Of a stretch of DNA of 64,000 nt, positions 18,330 through 26,207 are shown piece after piece (the stretch's first letter is position 1; the number at the start of each line of letters is the position of its first letter). The stretch spans positions 620,001 through 684,000 of the forward strand of contig CAVOHR010000001.1 in NCBI GenBank assembly GCA_963695835.1, read 5' to 3'. A model generated the notes under the pieces. It was not told the DNA's origin. It did no database searches and saw only the letters and a program-made list of their open reading frames with translations. A program made the position numbers and the translations under genes. Origin of the DNA: VRUE01 sp963695835. GTDB taxonomy: Bacteria > Actinomycetota > Thermoleophilia > Solirubrobacterales > 70-9.

Positions 18330-19199
18330 CTACTTCCCCAGCGGGGACCCCGCGCGGTGGCCGTTCCCGTTCGGCGTGGCGGTCTTCAGCGGCCTCGTCG
18401 GCGACCAGACCTCGTCGAGGAAGAGCGAGAGCTCGTCGGTCAGCCGCTGCGGCGCGAGCCGCCACTCGAGGATCGATTGCGCCTCGACCAGCCGCGCCTG
18501 CGGCAGCTCCTCGACCAGCATCCCCGAGTCGCTGAAGGGGTGCAGCGGGTCGCGCGGGTGGCCGACCACCAGCGCCGGCAGGCGGATGCCGCGGCGCTGC
18601 TCGCGCCCCGGCGCCGTCTCGCCCAGCAGCAGCCCCTCGAGCACGGCGATCGACGGGCCGGGCCGGCGGCGCAGCCAGTCGAGCCCGATGTCGAGCAGGA
18701 AGTTGGTCCGCGGCAGCAGCGAGGCGAGCCGCGAGGAGACCTCGACGACCGGGCGGCCGACCCGCAGCCCGAGCAGCACCGGCGCGAAGATCGCCGCGAC
18801 CGCGGCCAGCGCGTTGTCGAGCACCGGCATCTCGATGAACAACCCCTCGGCCCGGTCGGGATGCCCGACCGCCAGCTCGAGCGCCACGTTGGCCCCCAGC
18901 GAGGTGCCGCCGACCACCGCGGTCGGCAGCTCCAGATGGTCCAGCAGGGCGACGACCTGGGCGGCGAACAGCGGCATCGAGTAGAGCCGCAGGTCCTCCG
19001 GCTGGTCGGAGCCACCGTGGCCCAGCAGGTCGATGCAGATCGCCCGGTTGCCGCGCTCGGCCAGCGCCGGCCCGAGCCGCTCGAACATGCGGCCGTTCAT
19101 CAGCAGGCCGTGGATCAGGACGATCGCCCGCCCGCCCTCGCCGTATTCGTCGAAGCCGATCCGGTGACCCTGGTATTCGAACTCCGCCATCGTGGTCAA
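18330..19199 (-). CDS. Alpha/beta fold hydrolase
   Basis: Cytoplasmic alpha/beta hydrolase of 289 residues. The oxyanion segment VLIHGLLMNGRMF, the strand CIDLLGHGGSDQPEDL and the nucleophile elbow GGTSLGANVALELAVGHPD (Ser in GTSLG) are visible, followed by the acid strand PALVVGHPRDPLHP. The catalytic His near the C-terminus is not obvious: the usual H after the last strand is replaced by surroundings such as EAQSILEWRL, so activity is uncertain. It lies downstream of metF on the same strand but is separated from it by a 21-base-pair hairpin. Substrate unknown. Confidence 0.82.
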   Translation of the reverse strand: MTTMAEFEYQGHRIGFDEYGEGGRAIVLIHGLLMNGRMFERLGPALAERGNRAICIDLLGHGGSDQPEDLRLYSMPLFAAQVVALLDHLELPTAVVGGTSLGANVALELAVGHPDRAEGLFIEMPVLDNALAAVAAIFAPVLLGLRVGRPVVEVSSRLASLLPRTNFLLDIGLDWLRRRPGPSIAVLEGLLLGETAPGREQRRGIRLPALVVGHPRDPLHPFSDSGMLVEELPQARLVEAQSILEWRLAPQRLTDELSLFLDEVWSPTRPLKTATPNGNGHRAGSPLGK

Positions 19200-19217
19200 C
19201 CAGTCTAATTAGTCCAG

Positions 19218-19268
19218 CCCAGCGCATCGCGTTTTCCATCCATGGCGTGGAAAACGCGATGCGCTGGG
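19218..19268 (-). terminator. Strong hairpin after metF
   Basis: Perfect 21-base arms (19218-19238 and 19248-19268) with a nine-base loop, one base after the metF stop. The stem holds a GTTTTCC/GGAAAAC block. It would end metF transcripts; it also lies in the leader of the downstream hydrolase. Confidence 0.75.
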
Positions 19269-19269
19269 G

Positions 19270-20193
19270 CTAACCGGCCGGAGCGAAGCGGGCGCCCAGC
19301 GCCGGCCCCCGGGTCCGCTCCCAGGGCCGCGAGGCCTGTAGCGCCCCGAGCACCGCCCGCGTCGCCGGCGCGCGGTTGAGCGCGTAGAAGTGGATGCCCG
19401 GGGCGCCGGCGATCAGCAGCTCCGCGCACTGCTGCGAGGCGTAGGCGACGCCCAGCTCGAACTCCGCCCGCTCGTCGCCTTCCGTCGCCCGGAACGCCCG
19501 CTCCAGCCGCGGCGGGATCGAGGCGTCGCAGAGCTCGCAGATCCGCTTCGTCTGCGCGAAGCTCGCCACCGGGATCACCCCGGCGAGGATCGGCACCTCG
19601 ATCCCCGCCTCGCGCGCCGCCGCGACGAAGTCGAAGTAGACCCGGTTGTCGAAGAAGAGCTGGGTGATCAGGAAGGAGGCGCCGGCCTCCACCTTCGACC
19701 TCAGGTAGGCGAGGTCGGTGGCGAGGTCGGGCGCCTCGGGATGGACCTCGGGGAAGCAGGCGCCGCCGATCGTGAGGTCCCAGCCGGCGCCGATGAAGGC
19801 GGCCAGCTCGGCGGCGCTGCCGAGCCCGCCCTCGGGCTGCACGAAGTCCGCCTGCCCGCGCGGCGGGTCGCCGCGCAGCGCGAAGACGTTCTCGATCCCC
19901 GCCGCCGCGATCCGGTCGAGGGTCGCCGCCAGCCCCTCGGTCGTCTCGCCGACGCAGCTCAGGTGGGCCATCGTCTCGAAGCCGAGCTCGTCCTTCAGCG
20001 TCCGCGTGATCTCCACCGTGCCCTCGCGGGTCGAGCCGCCCGCCCCGTAGGTGACAGAGACGAAGTCGGGCCCCAGCTCGCGCAGCGAGCGCGCCGTCGC
20101 GAACAGCTGCTCCGTCGCCTGCTCGGTCTTCGGCGGGAAGAACTCGACCGAGAAGACCGGCCGCTTCGAGGCGAGGATCTCGTCGATTCGCAT
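19270..20193 (-). CDS. metF: Methylenetetrahydrofolate reductase
   Basis: FAD-dependent TIM-barrel enzyme that reduces 5,10-methylene-THF to 5-methyl-THF for methionine synthesis. The 307-residue bacterial form is complete: VFSVEFFPPKTEQATEQLF with the catalytic Glu, FVSVTYGAGGSTREGTVEI, HLSCVGETTEGL, FALRGDPPRG, GGACFPEVHPEA and FLITQLFFDN. The ATG start giving MRIDEILASKRP is clear. It is divergent from the enoyl-CoA hydratase gene, with about 85 bases between starts for both promoters. Confidence 0.96.
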   Translation of the reverse strand: MRIDEILASKRPVFSVEFFPPKTEQATEQLFATARSLRELGPDFVSVTYGAGGSTREGTVEITRTLKDELGFETMAHLSCVGETTEGLAATLDRIAAAGIENVFALRGDPPRGQADFVQPEGGLGSAAELAAFIGAGWDLTIGGACFPEVHPEAPDLATDLAYLRSKVEAGASFLITQLFFDNRVYFDFVAAAREAGIEVPILAGVIPVASFAQTKRICELCDASIPPRLERAFRATEGDERAEFELGVAYASQQCAELLIAGAPGIHFYALNRAPATRAVLGALQASRPWERTRGPALGARFAPAG

Positions 20194-20280
20194 CCGGGCA
20201 GCGTAACCCGTGCGCGTCTCGGGCCCTGCTCCCAGAGCGCTACGTTTCTCCACCGTTCCTGTGCGAGGATGCGCCGCAGC

Positions 20281-21033
20281 ATGAGCGAGGAGCTTCGCTA
20301 CGAGCGGGTCGGCGCCGCCGCGGTACTGACGATCGACCGGCCCGAGCGGCGCAACGCGGTCGATGACGCCACCGCCCGGCTCTTCCGCCAGGGGCTGCGG
20401 GATTTCGAGGCGGACGAGGACGCCCGCGTGCTCGTGCTCGCCGGCGCCGGCGGCGAGGCGTTCTGTGCCGGCGCCGACCTGAAGGCGCTCGACCTCGACG
20501 TCGATCATCCCGACGGCCCGATGGGCCCGACCCGGCTGACGCCGGCCAAGCCGGCGATCGCCGCGGTCGACGGCTGGTGCCTGGCCGGCGGGGTCGAGCT
20601 GGCGCTCTGGTGCGACCTGCGGGTCGCCACCCCGGAATCGACCTTCGGGCTCTTCGAGCGCCGCTGGGGCGTGCCGCTGGTCGACGGCGGCACCCAGCGC
20701 CTGCCGCGGACGATTGGCATCGGACGCGCGCTGGAGCTGATCCTCACCGGGCGGCCGGTGGAGGCCGAGGAGGCGCTGCGGATCGGCCTCGTCAACGAGG
20801 TCGTCGCGCCGGGCGCCCACCTCGAGCGGGCGCTGGAGCTGGCCGAGCGGATCGCCGCCTTCCCGCAGGAGACGATGCTGGCCGACCGCCAAGCAGCCCT
20901 CCAAGGCTTCGGCCAACCCCTATCCGACGGCCTGGCCCTGGAGCACCAGCTAGGCCGCAAAGTGCTCGACGTCGCCGTGCGAGGAGCAGCCCGCTTCTCC
21001 TCAGGAGAGGGCCGCCACGGGGAGGGCGTGTAG
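20281..21033 (+). CDS. Enoyl-CoA hydratase/isomerase family protein
   Basis: Crotonase-fold protein of 250 residues. The family segments AAVLTIDRPERRNAVDDAT, the oxyanion-hole region GGEAFCAGADLKALD, and the second oxyanion part DGWCLAGGVELALWCDLRVA are clear. The two glutamates of true enoyl-CoA hydratases are expected in the helix after WCDLRVATPESTFG; this stretch reads LFERRWGVPLVDGGTQRLPR, with one Glu at the expected place, so another crotonase reaction is possible. An ATG four codons upstream is an alternative start. Convergent with a TetR gene across a long palindrome. Confidence 0.9.
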   Translation: MSEELRYERVGAAAVLTIDRPERRNAVDDATARLFRQGLRDFEADEDARVLVLAGAGGEAFCAGADLKALDLDVDHPDGPMGPTRLTPAKPAIAAVDGWCLAGGVELALWCDLRVATPESTFGLFERRWGVPLVDGGTQRLPRTIGIGRALELILTGRPVEAEEALRIGLVNEVVAPGAHLERALELAERIAAFPQETMLADRQAALQGFGQPLSDGLALEHQLGRKVLDVAVRGAARFSSGEGRHGEGV

Positions 21034-21050
21034 CCAGAACGGCTTCGTGT

Positions 21051-21165
21051 AGCGGGACTTGGGGTAGGGGTGGAGCGTCTTGTACTTTTTTTGAAGTCCG
21101 GCCCTCGGACGGCGGCATCCTGTCTTCAAAAAAAGTTAAGCGGAACCCCTACCCCAAGTCCCGCT
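21051..21165. repeat. Long palindromic element, family A copy 2
   Basis: Perfect 21-base outer arms (21051-21071 and 21145-21165) around a core nearly identical to the reverse complement of 12678-12751: GGAGCGTCTTGTACTTTTTT at one side and TCTTCAAAAAAAGTTAAGCG at the other. The distal arm sequence is different from copy 1 but fully self-complementary. It lies between convergent genes, as copy 1 does. Confidence 0.85.
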
Positions 21166-21182
21166 CCCGCTTACCCTGGCAG

Positions 21183-21872
21183 TCACCCTTCCCGCGTAAC
21201 CCGCCGCATCTCGTCTTCGGCCGCTTCCGGCCCCAGATAGGGCATCAGGACCGCGAACACCAGGTCCGGCAGGATCCGCTTCAGCTCCGGCCCGCGCCCG
21301 GCGCGAACCTCGTCGAAGATCATCGACGTCGCACCGCCGACCGCGAAGCGGGCGGTGTCGGCGGGCAGTTCGTCGCCCTGCCCGGAGTAGGTGCGCCCCT
21401 CCTCGAGGAAGGGCGTGAAGCGCGCCAGCGCCGCCCGGTAGCGCTCGCGGGCATCGTCGCCGGCGGCGGTCACCTCGACCATCGCCATCCGCGCGATGTC
21501 GGCCTCGATCGACAGCAGCTCGACCAGGGCGCCGAGCCCCGCGGCGATCCGCTCCGGCCAGCGCTCGCCGGAGGCGGCCTCGAAGGCGGCGGTGACGTGG
21601 GCGACGAGGACGTCGAAGACCGCGTCGTAGGCCTCGAGGAAGCAGGCCTCCTTGCCGTCGAACATCTCGTCGAAGGTCGCCCGTGAGACGCCGGCGTACT
21701 CGACCACGTCGGTCACCGTTGTCGCTTCGTAGCCTTTCGCCGCCGCGACCCTGATCGTCGCCTCCAGCAGCCGCTCCCGTTGCGAGCGCACTGCGTATGC
21801 CCGTGGCAATCCTCGTCGTCCGGATCGGGTGCTCTGTGGATCCGAGGTGGATGGCGAATCCATCGCAACCAA
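21183..21872 (-). CDS. TetR/AcrR family regulator
   Basis: Protein of 229 residues with an N-terminal helix-turn-helix (RERLLEATIRVAAAKGYEAT, then TVTDVVEYAGVSRATFDEMF) and an all-helical ligand-binding domain. No ligand can be predicted. It is one of five TetR units in this 5 kb stretch and shares their C-terminal pattern (VLMPYLGPEAA against LTPYLGAEAA and VMPYLGVEAA in the others), so the group probably arose by duplication. Divergent from the UDP-sugar dehydrogenase gene with 65 bases between starts, so it could regulate that gene. Confidence 0.88.
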   Translation of the reverse strand: MVAMDSPSTSDPQSTRSGRRGLPRAYAVRSQRERLLEATIRVAAAKGYEATTVTDVVEYAGVSRATFDEMFDGKEACFLEAYDAVFDVLVAHVTAAFEAASGERWPERIAAGLGALVELLSIEADIARMAMVEVTAAGDDARERYRAALARFTPFLEEGRTYSGQGDELPADTARFAVGGATSMIFDEVRAGRGPELKRILPDLVFAVLMPYLGPEAAEDEMRRVTREG

Positions 21873-21937
21873 TGTAGGGCAGGAATCGCACGCTGTCCAA
21901 CCCAGCGAAGTACCCAGATGCCTCTAGACTGCCGCCG

Positions 21938-23188
21938 ATGAAGATCGGGATCGTCGGGCTCGGCTACGTCGGCCTACCGCTTGCCGCCGCCTTCGCCGCG
22001 GCGGAGCACGACGTGGTCGGCCTCGAGGCCGACCCGGCCAAGGTGGGGGCGCTGAACGAGGGGCGCAGCTACGTCGAGGACGTCCCCGACTCGGCGCTGG
22101 CGCCGCTCGGCGGGCGCCTGCGCGCCACCACCGAGGCCGCCGAGCTGGCGCCCTGCGAGGCGATCGTGATCTGCGTCCCGACGCCGCTCACCGGCTCGCG
22201 CGAGCCCGACCTCGCCTACCTCACCGACGCCGCCTCCAGGCTCGCCGCAGTCCTCAGCAAGGGCCAGCTCGTCGTGCTGGAGTCGACCACCTACCCCGGC
22301 ACCACGCGCGAGCGCCTGGCGCCGCTGCTCGAGCAGGGCTCCGGTCTCAGCGCCGGCGCCGACTTCCACCTCGCCTTCTCCCCGGAGCGGATCGACCCCG
22401 GCCGCACCGACTACACCCTCGCCAGCACCCCGAAGCTCCTCGGCGGCCTGACCGAGGCCTGCGCGGAGCGCGCGCGCGAGCTCTACTCGCTGATCTGCGA
22501 GCGGGTGATCGTCCTCTCCTCGCCGGAGGCCGCCGAGCTGGCAAAGCTCCTGGAGAACATCTTCCGCTCGGTCAACATCGCTCTGGTCAACGAGCTCTCC
22601 CAGCTCTGCGACCGGCTCGGGATCGACGTCTGGGAGGTGATCGAGGGGGCGGCCAGCAAGCCGTTCGGCTTCATGCGCTTCGACCCGGGCCCCGGCATGG
22701 GCGGCCACTGCCTGCCGGTCGACCCCTTCTACCTCGCCTTCAAGGCCCGCGAGCACGACTTCTACCCGGAGTTCATCGAGCTGGCGGGCAAGGTCAACCG
22801 AGCCCAGCCCGGCTACTGCGTGGAACGCATAGCCCGCGCCCTCAACGAAGCCGAAAAGCCCGTAAAGGGCTCGGGCATCCTCCTGCTCGGCGTCAGCTAC
22901 AAGCCGGGAGTGGGAGACATCCGCGAGTCCCCCGCCCTGGAGATAATCGCCCTCCTGCAAGAGCTGGGCGCCAGGGTCAGCTACCACGACCCCCACGTCC
23001 CCAAGCTCCCCGACCTGAACCTGGCCTCCGCGGATCTAAACCAGGGTCTAGCCGACGCCGACATAGCCGCAATCGTCACGGCCCACCCCCAGCTCGACTA
23101 CGGAGAGGTGCTGTCCCAAGCCGCCCAGGTGATCGACTTCCGCGGCGTGACCAGGGACCTTGACGCGTCCAACCTGGTCCGCCTCTGA
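21938..23188 (+). CDS. UDP-sugar 6-dehydrogenase (nucleotide sugar dehydrogenase)
   Basis: NAD-dependent four-electron dehydrogenase of 416 residues converting a UDP-hexose to its uronic acid. Motifs are the NAD fold KIGIVGLGYVGLPLA, VESTTYPGTTRE-like segment (VLESTTYPGTTRERL), FSPERIDPG, the central ELAKLLENIFRSVNIALVNE, and the catalytic Cys in GMGGHCLPVDPFY. The FSPERIDPG form and C-terminal GVSYKPGVGDIRESPA favour the WecC/WbpA group that oxidises UDP-HexNAc over UDP-glucose dehydrogenase, but this needs testing. It would feed the polysaccharide cluster. Its stop abuts the stop of the convergent TetR gene (TGATCA). Confidence 0.93.
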   Translation: MKIGIVGLGYVGLPLAAAFAAAEHDVVGLEADPAKVGALNEGRSYVEDVPDSALAPLGGRLRATTEAAELAPCEAIVICVPTPLTGSREPDLAYLTDAASRLAAVLSKGQLVVLESTTYPGTTRERLAPLLEQGSGLSAGADFHLAFSPERIDPGRTDYTLASTPKLLGGLTEACAERARELYSLICERVIVLSSPEAAELAKLLENIFRSVNIALVNELSQLCDRLGIDVWEVIEGAASKPFGFMRFDPGPGMGGHCLPVDPFYLAFKAREHDFYPEFIELAGKVNRAQPGYCVERIARALNEAEKPVKGSGILLLGVSYKPGVGDIRESPALEIIALLQELGARVSYHDPHVPKLPDLNLASADLNQGLADADIAAIVTAHPQLDYGEVLSQAAQVIDFRGVTRDLDASNLVRL

Positions 23189-23806
23189 TCAGGCTCTTGC
23201 AGCCTGCATCTCCGCGGTAGCGGCCTCCGCCCCGAAGTAAGGCAGCACCGCGAAGTACATGAACTCGGGCAGCAGCTCCCGGAACCCCTCGCTCGCCCCG
23301 GTGGACAACCGCGAGTGGATCACCGCATGGATCCCGGCCACGATCCCCTCCGGCGCGATCCGCGGCGGCGACTCCGCCTCGCCCGACTCGAGCCGCGCCA
23401 GATCGATGAAATCGGCTGCTCTTTTCATCGCTTCGGCCCGTCTTCCGAGCGCCTCCGGGCCCGCCGCGTGCACCTCGACGAGCAGCGCCCGGCCGATGTC
23501 TGCTTCGGAATCGAGGAAGTCGAGGATCGCGCCGAGCCCGGCCCGCAGCTTCCCTTTCCAGCTCTCCTTGCTCGTTGCCGCGGCGCCGGCGAGCGATTCG
23601 AGTCGCTCCACGCCGATCTCGAAAGCGCTGCGATAGCATTCGTCCTTGTCGGCGAAGTTGTCGTAGAAGGCCTGCCGGTACAGCCTCGTCCTGGCCAGGA
23701 CCGTGCGTACGGAGGTCGCCTCGTAGCCGGCCGCGCCGACCTCCTCCAGCATCCCGGTGAGGATCTTTTCCCGCTTCGACGAGTCCACGATTACGAGTTT
23801 GGGCAT
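23189..23806 (-). CDS. TetR/AcrR family regulator
   Basis: Protein of about 205 residues from the ATG giving MPKLVIVDSS. HTH region SKREKILTGMLEEVGAAGYE and TSVRTVLARTRLYRQAFYDN, then an all-helical domain ending FAVLPYFGAEAATAEM. A longer upstream extension lacks family similarity and is not used. It lies divergent from another TetR gene with overlapping promoter space, so mutual control is possible. Ligand and targets unknown. Confidence 0.86.
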   Translation of the reverse strand: MPKLVIVDSSKREKILTGMLEEVGAAGYEATSVRTVLARTRLYRQAFYDNFADKDECYRSAFEIGVERLESLAGAAATSKESWKGKLRAGLGAILDFLDSEADIGRALLVEVHAAGPEALGRRAEAMKRAADFIDLARLESGEAESPPRIAPEGIVAGIHAVIHSRLSTGASEGFRELLPEFMYFAVLPYFGAEAATAEMQAARA

Positions 23807-24002
23807 TGGCGGGACAGTGTCGAAATCCCGAGTCGAGCCGGTCCCCTCAGCCCCTGCCTGGACCTTGGTTGCGGCCTGCTTCCCCGCTGCTACCCCTTCC
23901 TTCGTGATCAAGGGAACAGGTTGTCTGGACTCCGGTACTGTAGCGGTATTTGGCCGATCCGTCCAGCTTGAAACTCGCGGGTCGGCGAGTAGCCTCAGTC
24001 TT

Positions 24003-24680
24003 GTGGCTGAGCGTGTCCCGCAGGCGATCAAATTGCCGCCCGGAAGGCATCCGCTTCCGCGCGAGTTCATCACCCAGCACCAGCGCGCTCGGATCATCGC
24101 CGCGCTGGCCGAGGAGACCGTCGAGAAGGGCTACCGCTCGGTCACCGTCGCCGACATCGTGCGCCGCGCCGGGATCGCCCGCAACACCTTCTACGAGAAC
24201 TTCTCCTCCAAGGAGGACTGCTTTCTCGCCGCTTCCGAGTTCGCGGTCAAGGAGGCGCTGAGGCGGGTCGTCGACGCCGCCAGCAAGGTCGACAGCTGGC
24301 CCGCTCGGGTCAACGCCGGCCTCGCCGCCTTCCTCCACTACGTGTCCACCGAGCCCGCCCTGGCCCGCACCTGCATCGTCGAGGCGCTCTCCGCGGGCCC
24401 GGCCGCGGTGGAGCGCTACGAAGGCTCGATCCAGGCCTTCGTGCCGCTCTTCCGCATGGGCCGCAAGGTCTCGCCGACCGGCGAGGACCTGCCCGACACA
24501 CTCGAGGAGACGATCGTCGGCGGCATCTTCTGGATCCTCTACCAGCGCATAGTGATGGGACAGGTGGAGGAGATCGAGGAGCTGCTGCCGGAGCTGGTCG
24601 AGTTCTCCCTCACGCCGTACCTCGGCGCCGAGGCCGCGAAGCGGACCGCCGCCGAGGCCCCGTCCGGGACCGACGGGTAG
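24003..24680 (+). CDS. TetR/AcrR family regulator
   Basis: Protein of 225 residues from GTG. A short N-terminal arm with LPPGRHPLPREFITQHQR precedes the HTH (RSVTVADIVRRAGIARNTFY). The same arm and HTH layout occur in the second half of the next gene (LPPGRHGLPREFV...), showing recent duplication. C-terminal domain ends LVEFSLTPYLGAEAAKR. The next gene starts 36 bases downstream on the same strand, so an operon of TetR units is likely. Confidence 0.88.
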   Translation: MAERVPQAIKLPPGRHPLPREFITQHQRARIIAALAEETVEKGYRSVTVADIVRRAGIARNTFYENFSSKEDCFLAASEFAVKEALRRVVDAASKVDSWPARVNAGLAAFLHYVSTEPALARTCIVEALSAGPAAVERYEGSIQAFVPLFRMGRKVSPTGEDLPDTLEETIVGGIFWILYQRIVMGQVEEIEELLPELVEFSLTPYLGAEAAKRTAAEAPSGTDG

Positions 24681-24716
24681 CTACAGGAAGGCAGGGATCG
24701 GGGGTCCCATGCACTA

Positions 24717-26075
24717 GTGCTCGATACCGAGACCCGCGACCGCGCCGGCAGCTCCGAGCGCACCCGGATCGTCGAGGCCGTGATCGAAGTCGCCGCCGAG
24801 CGCGGCTACGGCGAAACGACCGTCGACCTGGTGCTCGAACGCGCCGGGCTCGACCGTCCCGCCTTCGACCGCCACTTCCGCGGCAAGTACGACTGCTTCC
24901 TCTCCGCCTGGCAGGACGTCAGCGAGGAGTGCCTGGGGACGATGGTCCGGGCCTACGAGAGCTGTGAGGAGTGGCCCGACCGGCTGCGCGCCGTCGCCGA
25001 GCAGATCGTCAGCGGCCTGCGCGACGACCCCAGCCGGGCCTCGTTCGGGGTCGAGGTGCTGGCCGCCGGCGACGCGGCCCGCGCCCGCCGCGACATGACG
25101 ATGCGCGTGGTCGCCGGGCTGATCGACGCCGGTCGCCAGCTGATGGACGATCCCGAAGCCGTTCCCCACACGACCGCCGAGGCGCTCGCCGGCTCCGCCT
25201 ACGGGCAGATCTACTCGCGGGTGGTGCAGGGCGCGGTCGACGAGCTGCCCGGCCTGATCCCGCAGTTGATGTCCGCTGCGGTGATGCCCTATCTGGGCGT
25301 CGAGGCGGCGATGGAGGAGCTGAGCCGCGATTCCGGGGCGCCGGAGCGATATGGTCGCGGTGTGGCACGCAAGCGCAGTACCAAAACCGGCAAGGCTCCT
25401 GCGACCGCAGCCGAGGACTATCCGCCCGAGCTGGCCCGCCTGCCGCCAGGCCGTCACGGCCTGCCGCGCGAGTTCGTCACCCACAACCAGCGCGAGCGGC
25501 TGATCGCCGGGATCGCCGAGGCGATCGCCGAGCACGGCTACTCGGGGACGACGATCGCCCACATCACCCGCTCGGCGGCGGTCTCCCGTCGCACCTTCTA
25601 CGAGCACTTCGAAAGCAAGGACGAATGCTTCGTCGCCGCCTACGACGCGGTGATGGGCGATCTGCGCGAGCGCGTCTCGGCCGCCTTCGACGAGCAGGAG
25701 GACTGGCCGCAGGCGATCAAGGCCGGGATCGCGGCGATGCTCGAGTTCCTCGCCGCCAACCCGAGCCTGGCCCGCCTCTGCATGGTCGAGGCGCTGGTCG
25801 CCGGCCCGGCCGTCGTCGAGCGCTACGACGCCGCGATCCAGAGCTTCGTCCCCTACTTCCAGAAGGGCCGCGAGGGCCGCCCGCCCGAGGTCCTCGCCCG
25901 CCTCTCGGCGACCACCGAGGAAGCCCTCGTCGGCGGCATGGTCTCGCTGATCTCCCGCCGCGTCATCGCCGGCAAGGCCGAGCAGCTCGAAGAGCTCCTC
26001 CCCGACCTGGTCGAGTTCACCCTGACGCCGTACCTCGGCAGCGCCGAGGCCTCGAAGGTCGCCAAGAAGGGCTGA
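24717..26075 (+). CDS. Tandem double TetR regulator
   Basis: One frame of 452 residues encodes two complete TetR proteins in a row. Unit 1 (about 1-210) has HTH RTRIVEAVIEVAAERGYGET and ends AAVMPYLGVEAAMEEL. Unit 2 (about 216-452) begins at a potential internal GTG (25362, VARKRSTKTGK), then LPPGRHGLPREFVTHNQRER, HTH TTIAHITRSAAVSRRTFYEH, ending VEFTLTPYLGSAEAS. TetR proteins normally act as dimers of single units; a linked pair could bind DNA alone as a pseudo-dimer. Loss of the stop between two adjacent genes is the likely origin, and unit 2 may also be made separately. Confidence 0.85.
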   Translation: MLDTETRDRAGSSERTRIVEAVIEVAAERGYGETTVDLVLERAGLDRPAFDRHFRGKYDCFLSAWQDVSEECLGTMVRAYESCEEWPDRLRAVAEQIVSGLRDDPSRASFGVEVLAAGDAARARRDMTMRVVAGLIDAGRQLMDDPEAVPHTTAEALAGSAYGQIYSRVVQGAVDELPGLIPQLMSAAVMPYLGVEAAMEELSRDSGAPERYGRGVARKRSTKTGKAPATAAEDYPPELARLPPGRHGLPREFVTHNQRERLIAGIAEAIAEHGYSGTTIAHITRSAAVSRRTFYEHFESKDECFVAAYDAVMGDLRERVSAAFDEQEDWPQAIKAGIAAMLEFLAANPSLARLCMVEALVAGPAVVERYDAAIQSFVPYFQKGREGRPPEVLARLSATTEEALVGGMVSLISRRVIAGKAEQLEELLPDLVEFTLTPYLGSAEASKVAKKG

Positions 26076-26100
26076 GACGGCTCAGCGCCAAGCGCCGCCA

Positions 26101-26175
26101 TGCAACGCCTGATGGTCCAGTTCTGCGCCGTCGCCATCGCTGCCCTGATCGGTTTGATCGCCACCCAGTTGTAGA
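26101..26175 (+). CDS. Possible 24-residue membrane microprotein
   Basis: A 24-codon frame begins MQRLMVQFCAVAIAALIG and ends in TQL before TAG; it is almost entirely one hydrophobic helix. It lies 25 bases after the double TetR gene. No clear ribosome-binding site is visible, so it may be chance; comparison with relatives would settle it. Confidence 0.25.
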
Positions 26176-26207
26176 TTGTAGATCGCCGCGAAGGGAATCT
26201 TTCGTAG

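Noticed and set aside
12660..21165. Family A as a classical MITE
   Set aside because: Terminal arms differ between the two copies and no target-site duplication is evident; structural covariation explains the data better.
23186..23191. Abutting stop codons TGATCA of two convergent genes
   Set aside because: Neat but expected occasionally in compact genomes; no terminator function can be claimed.
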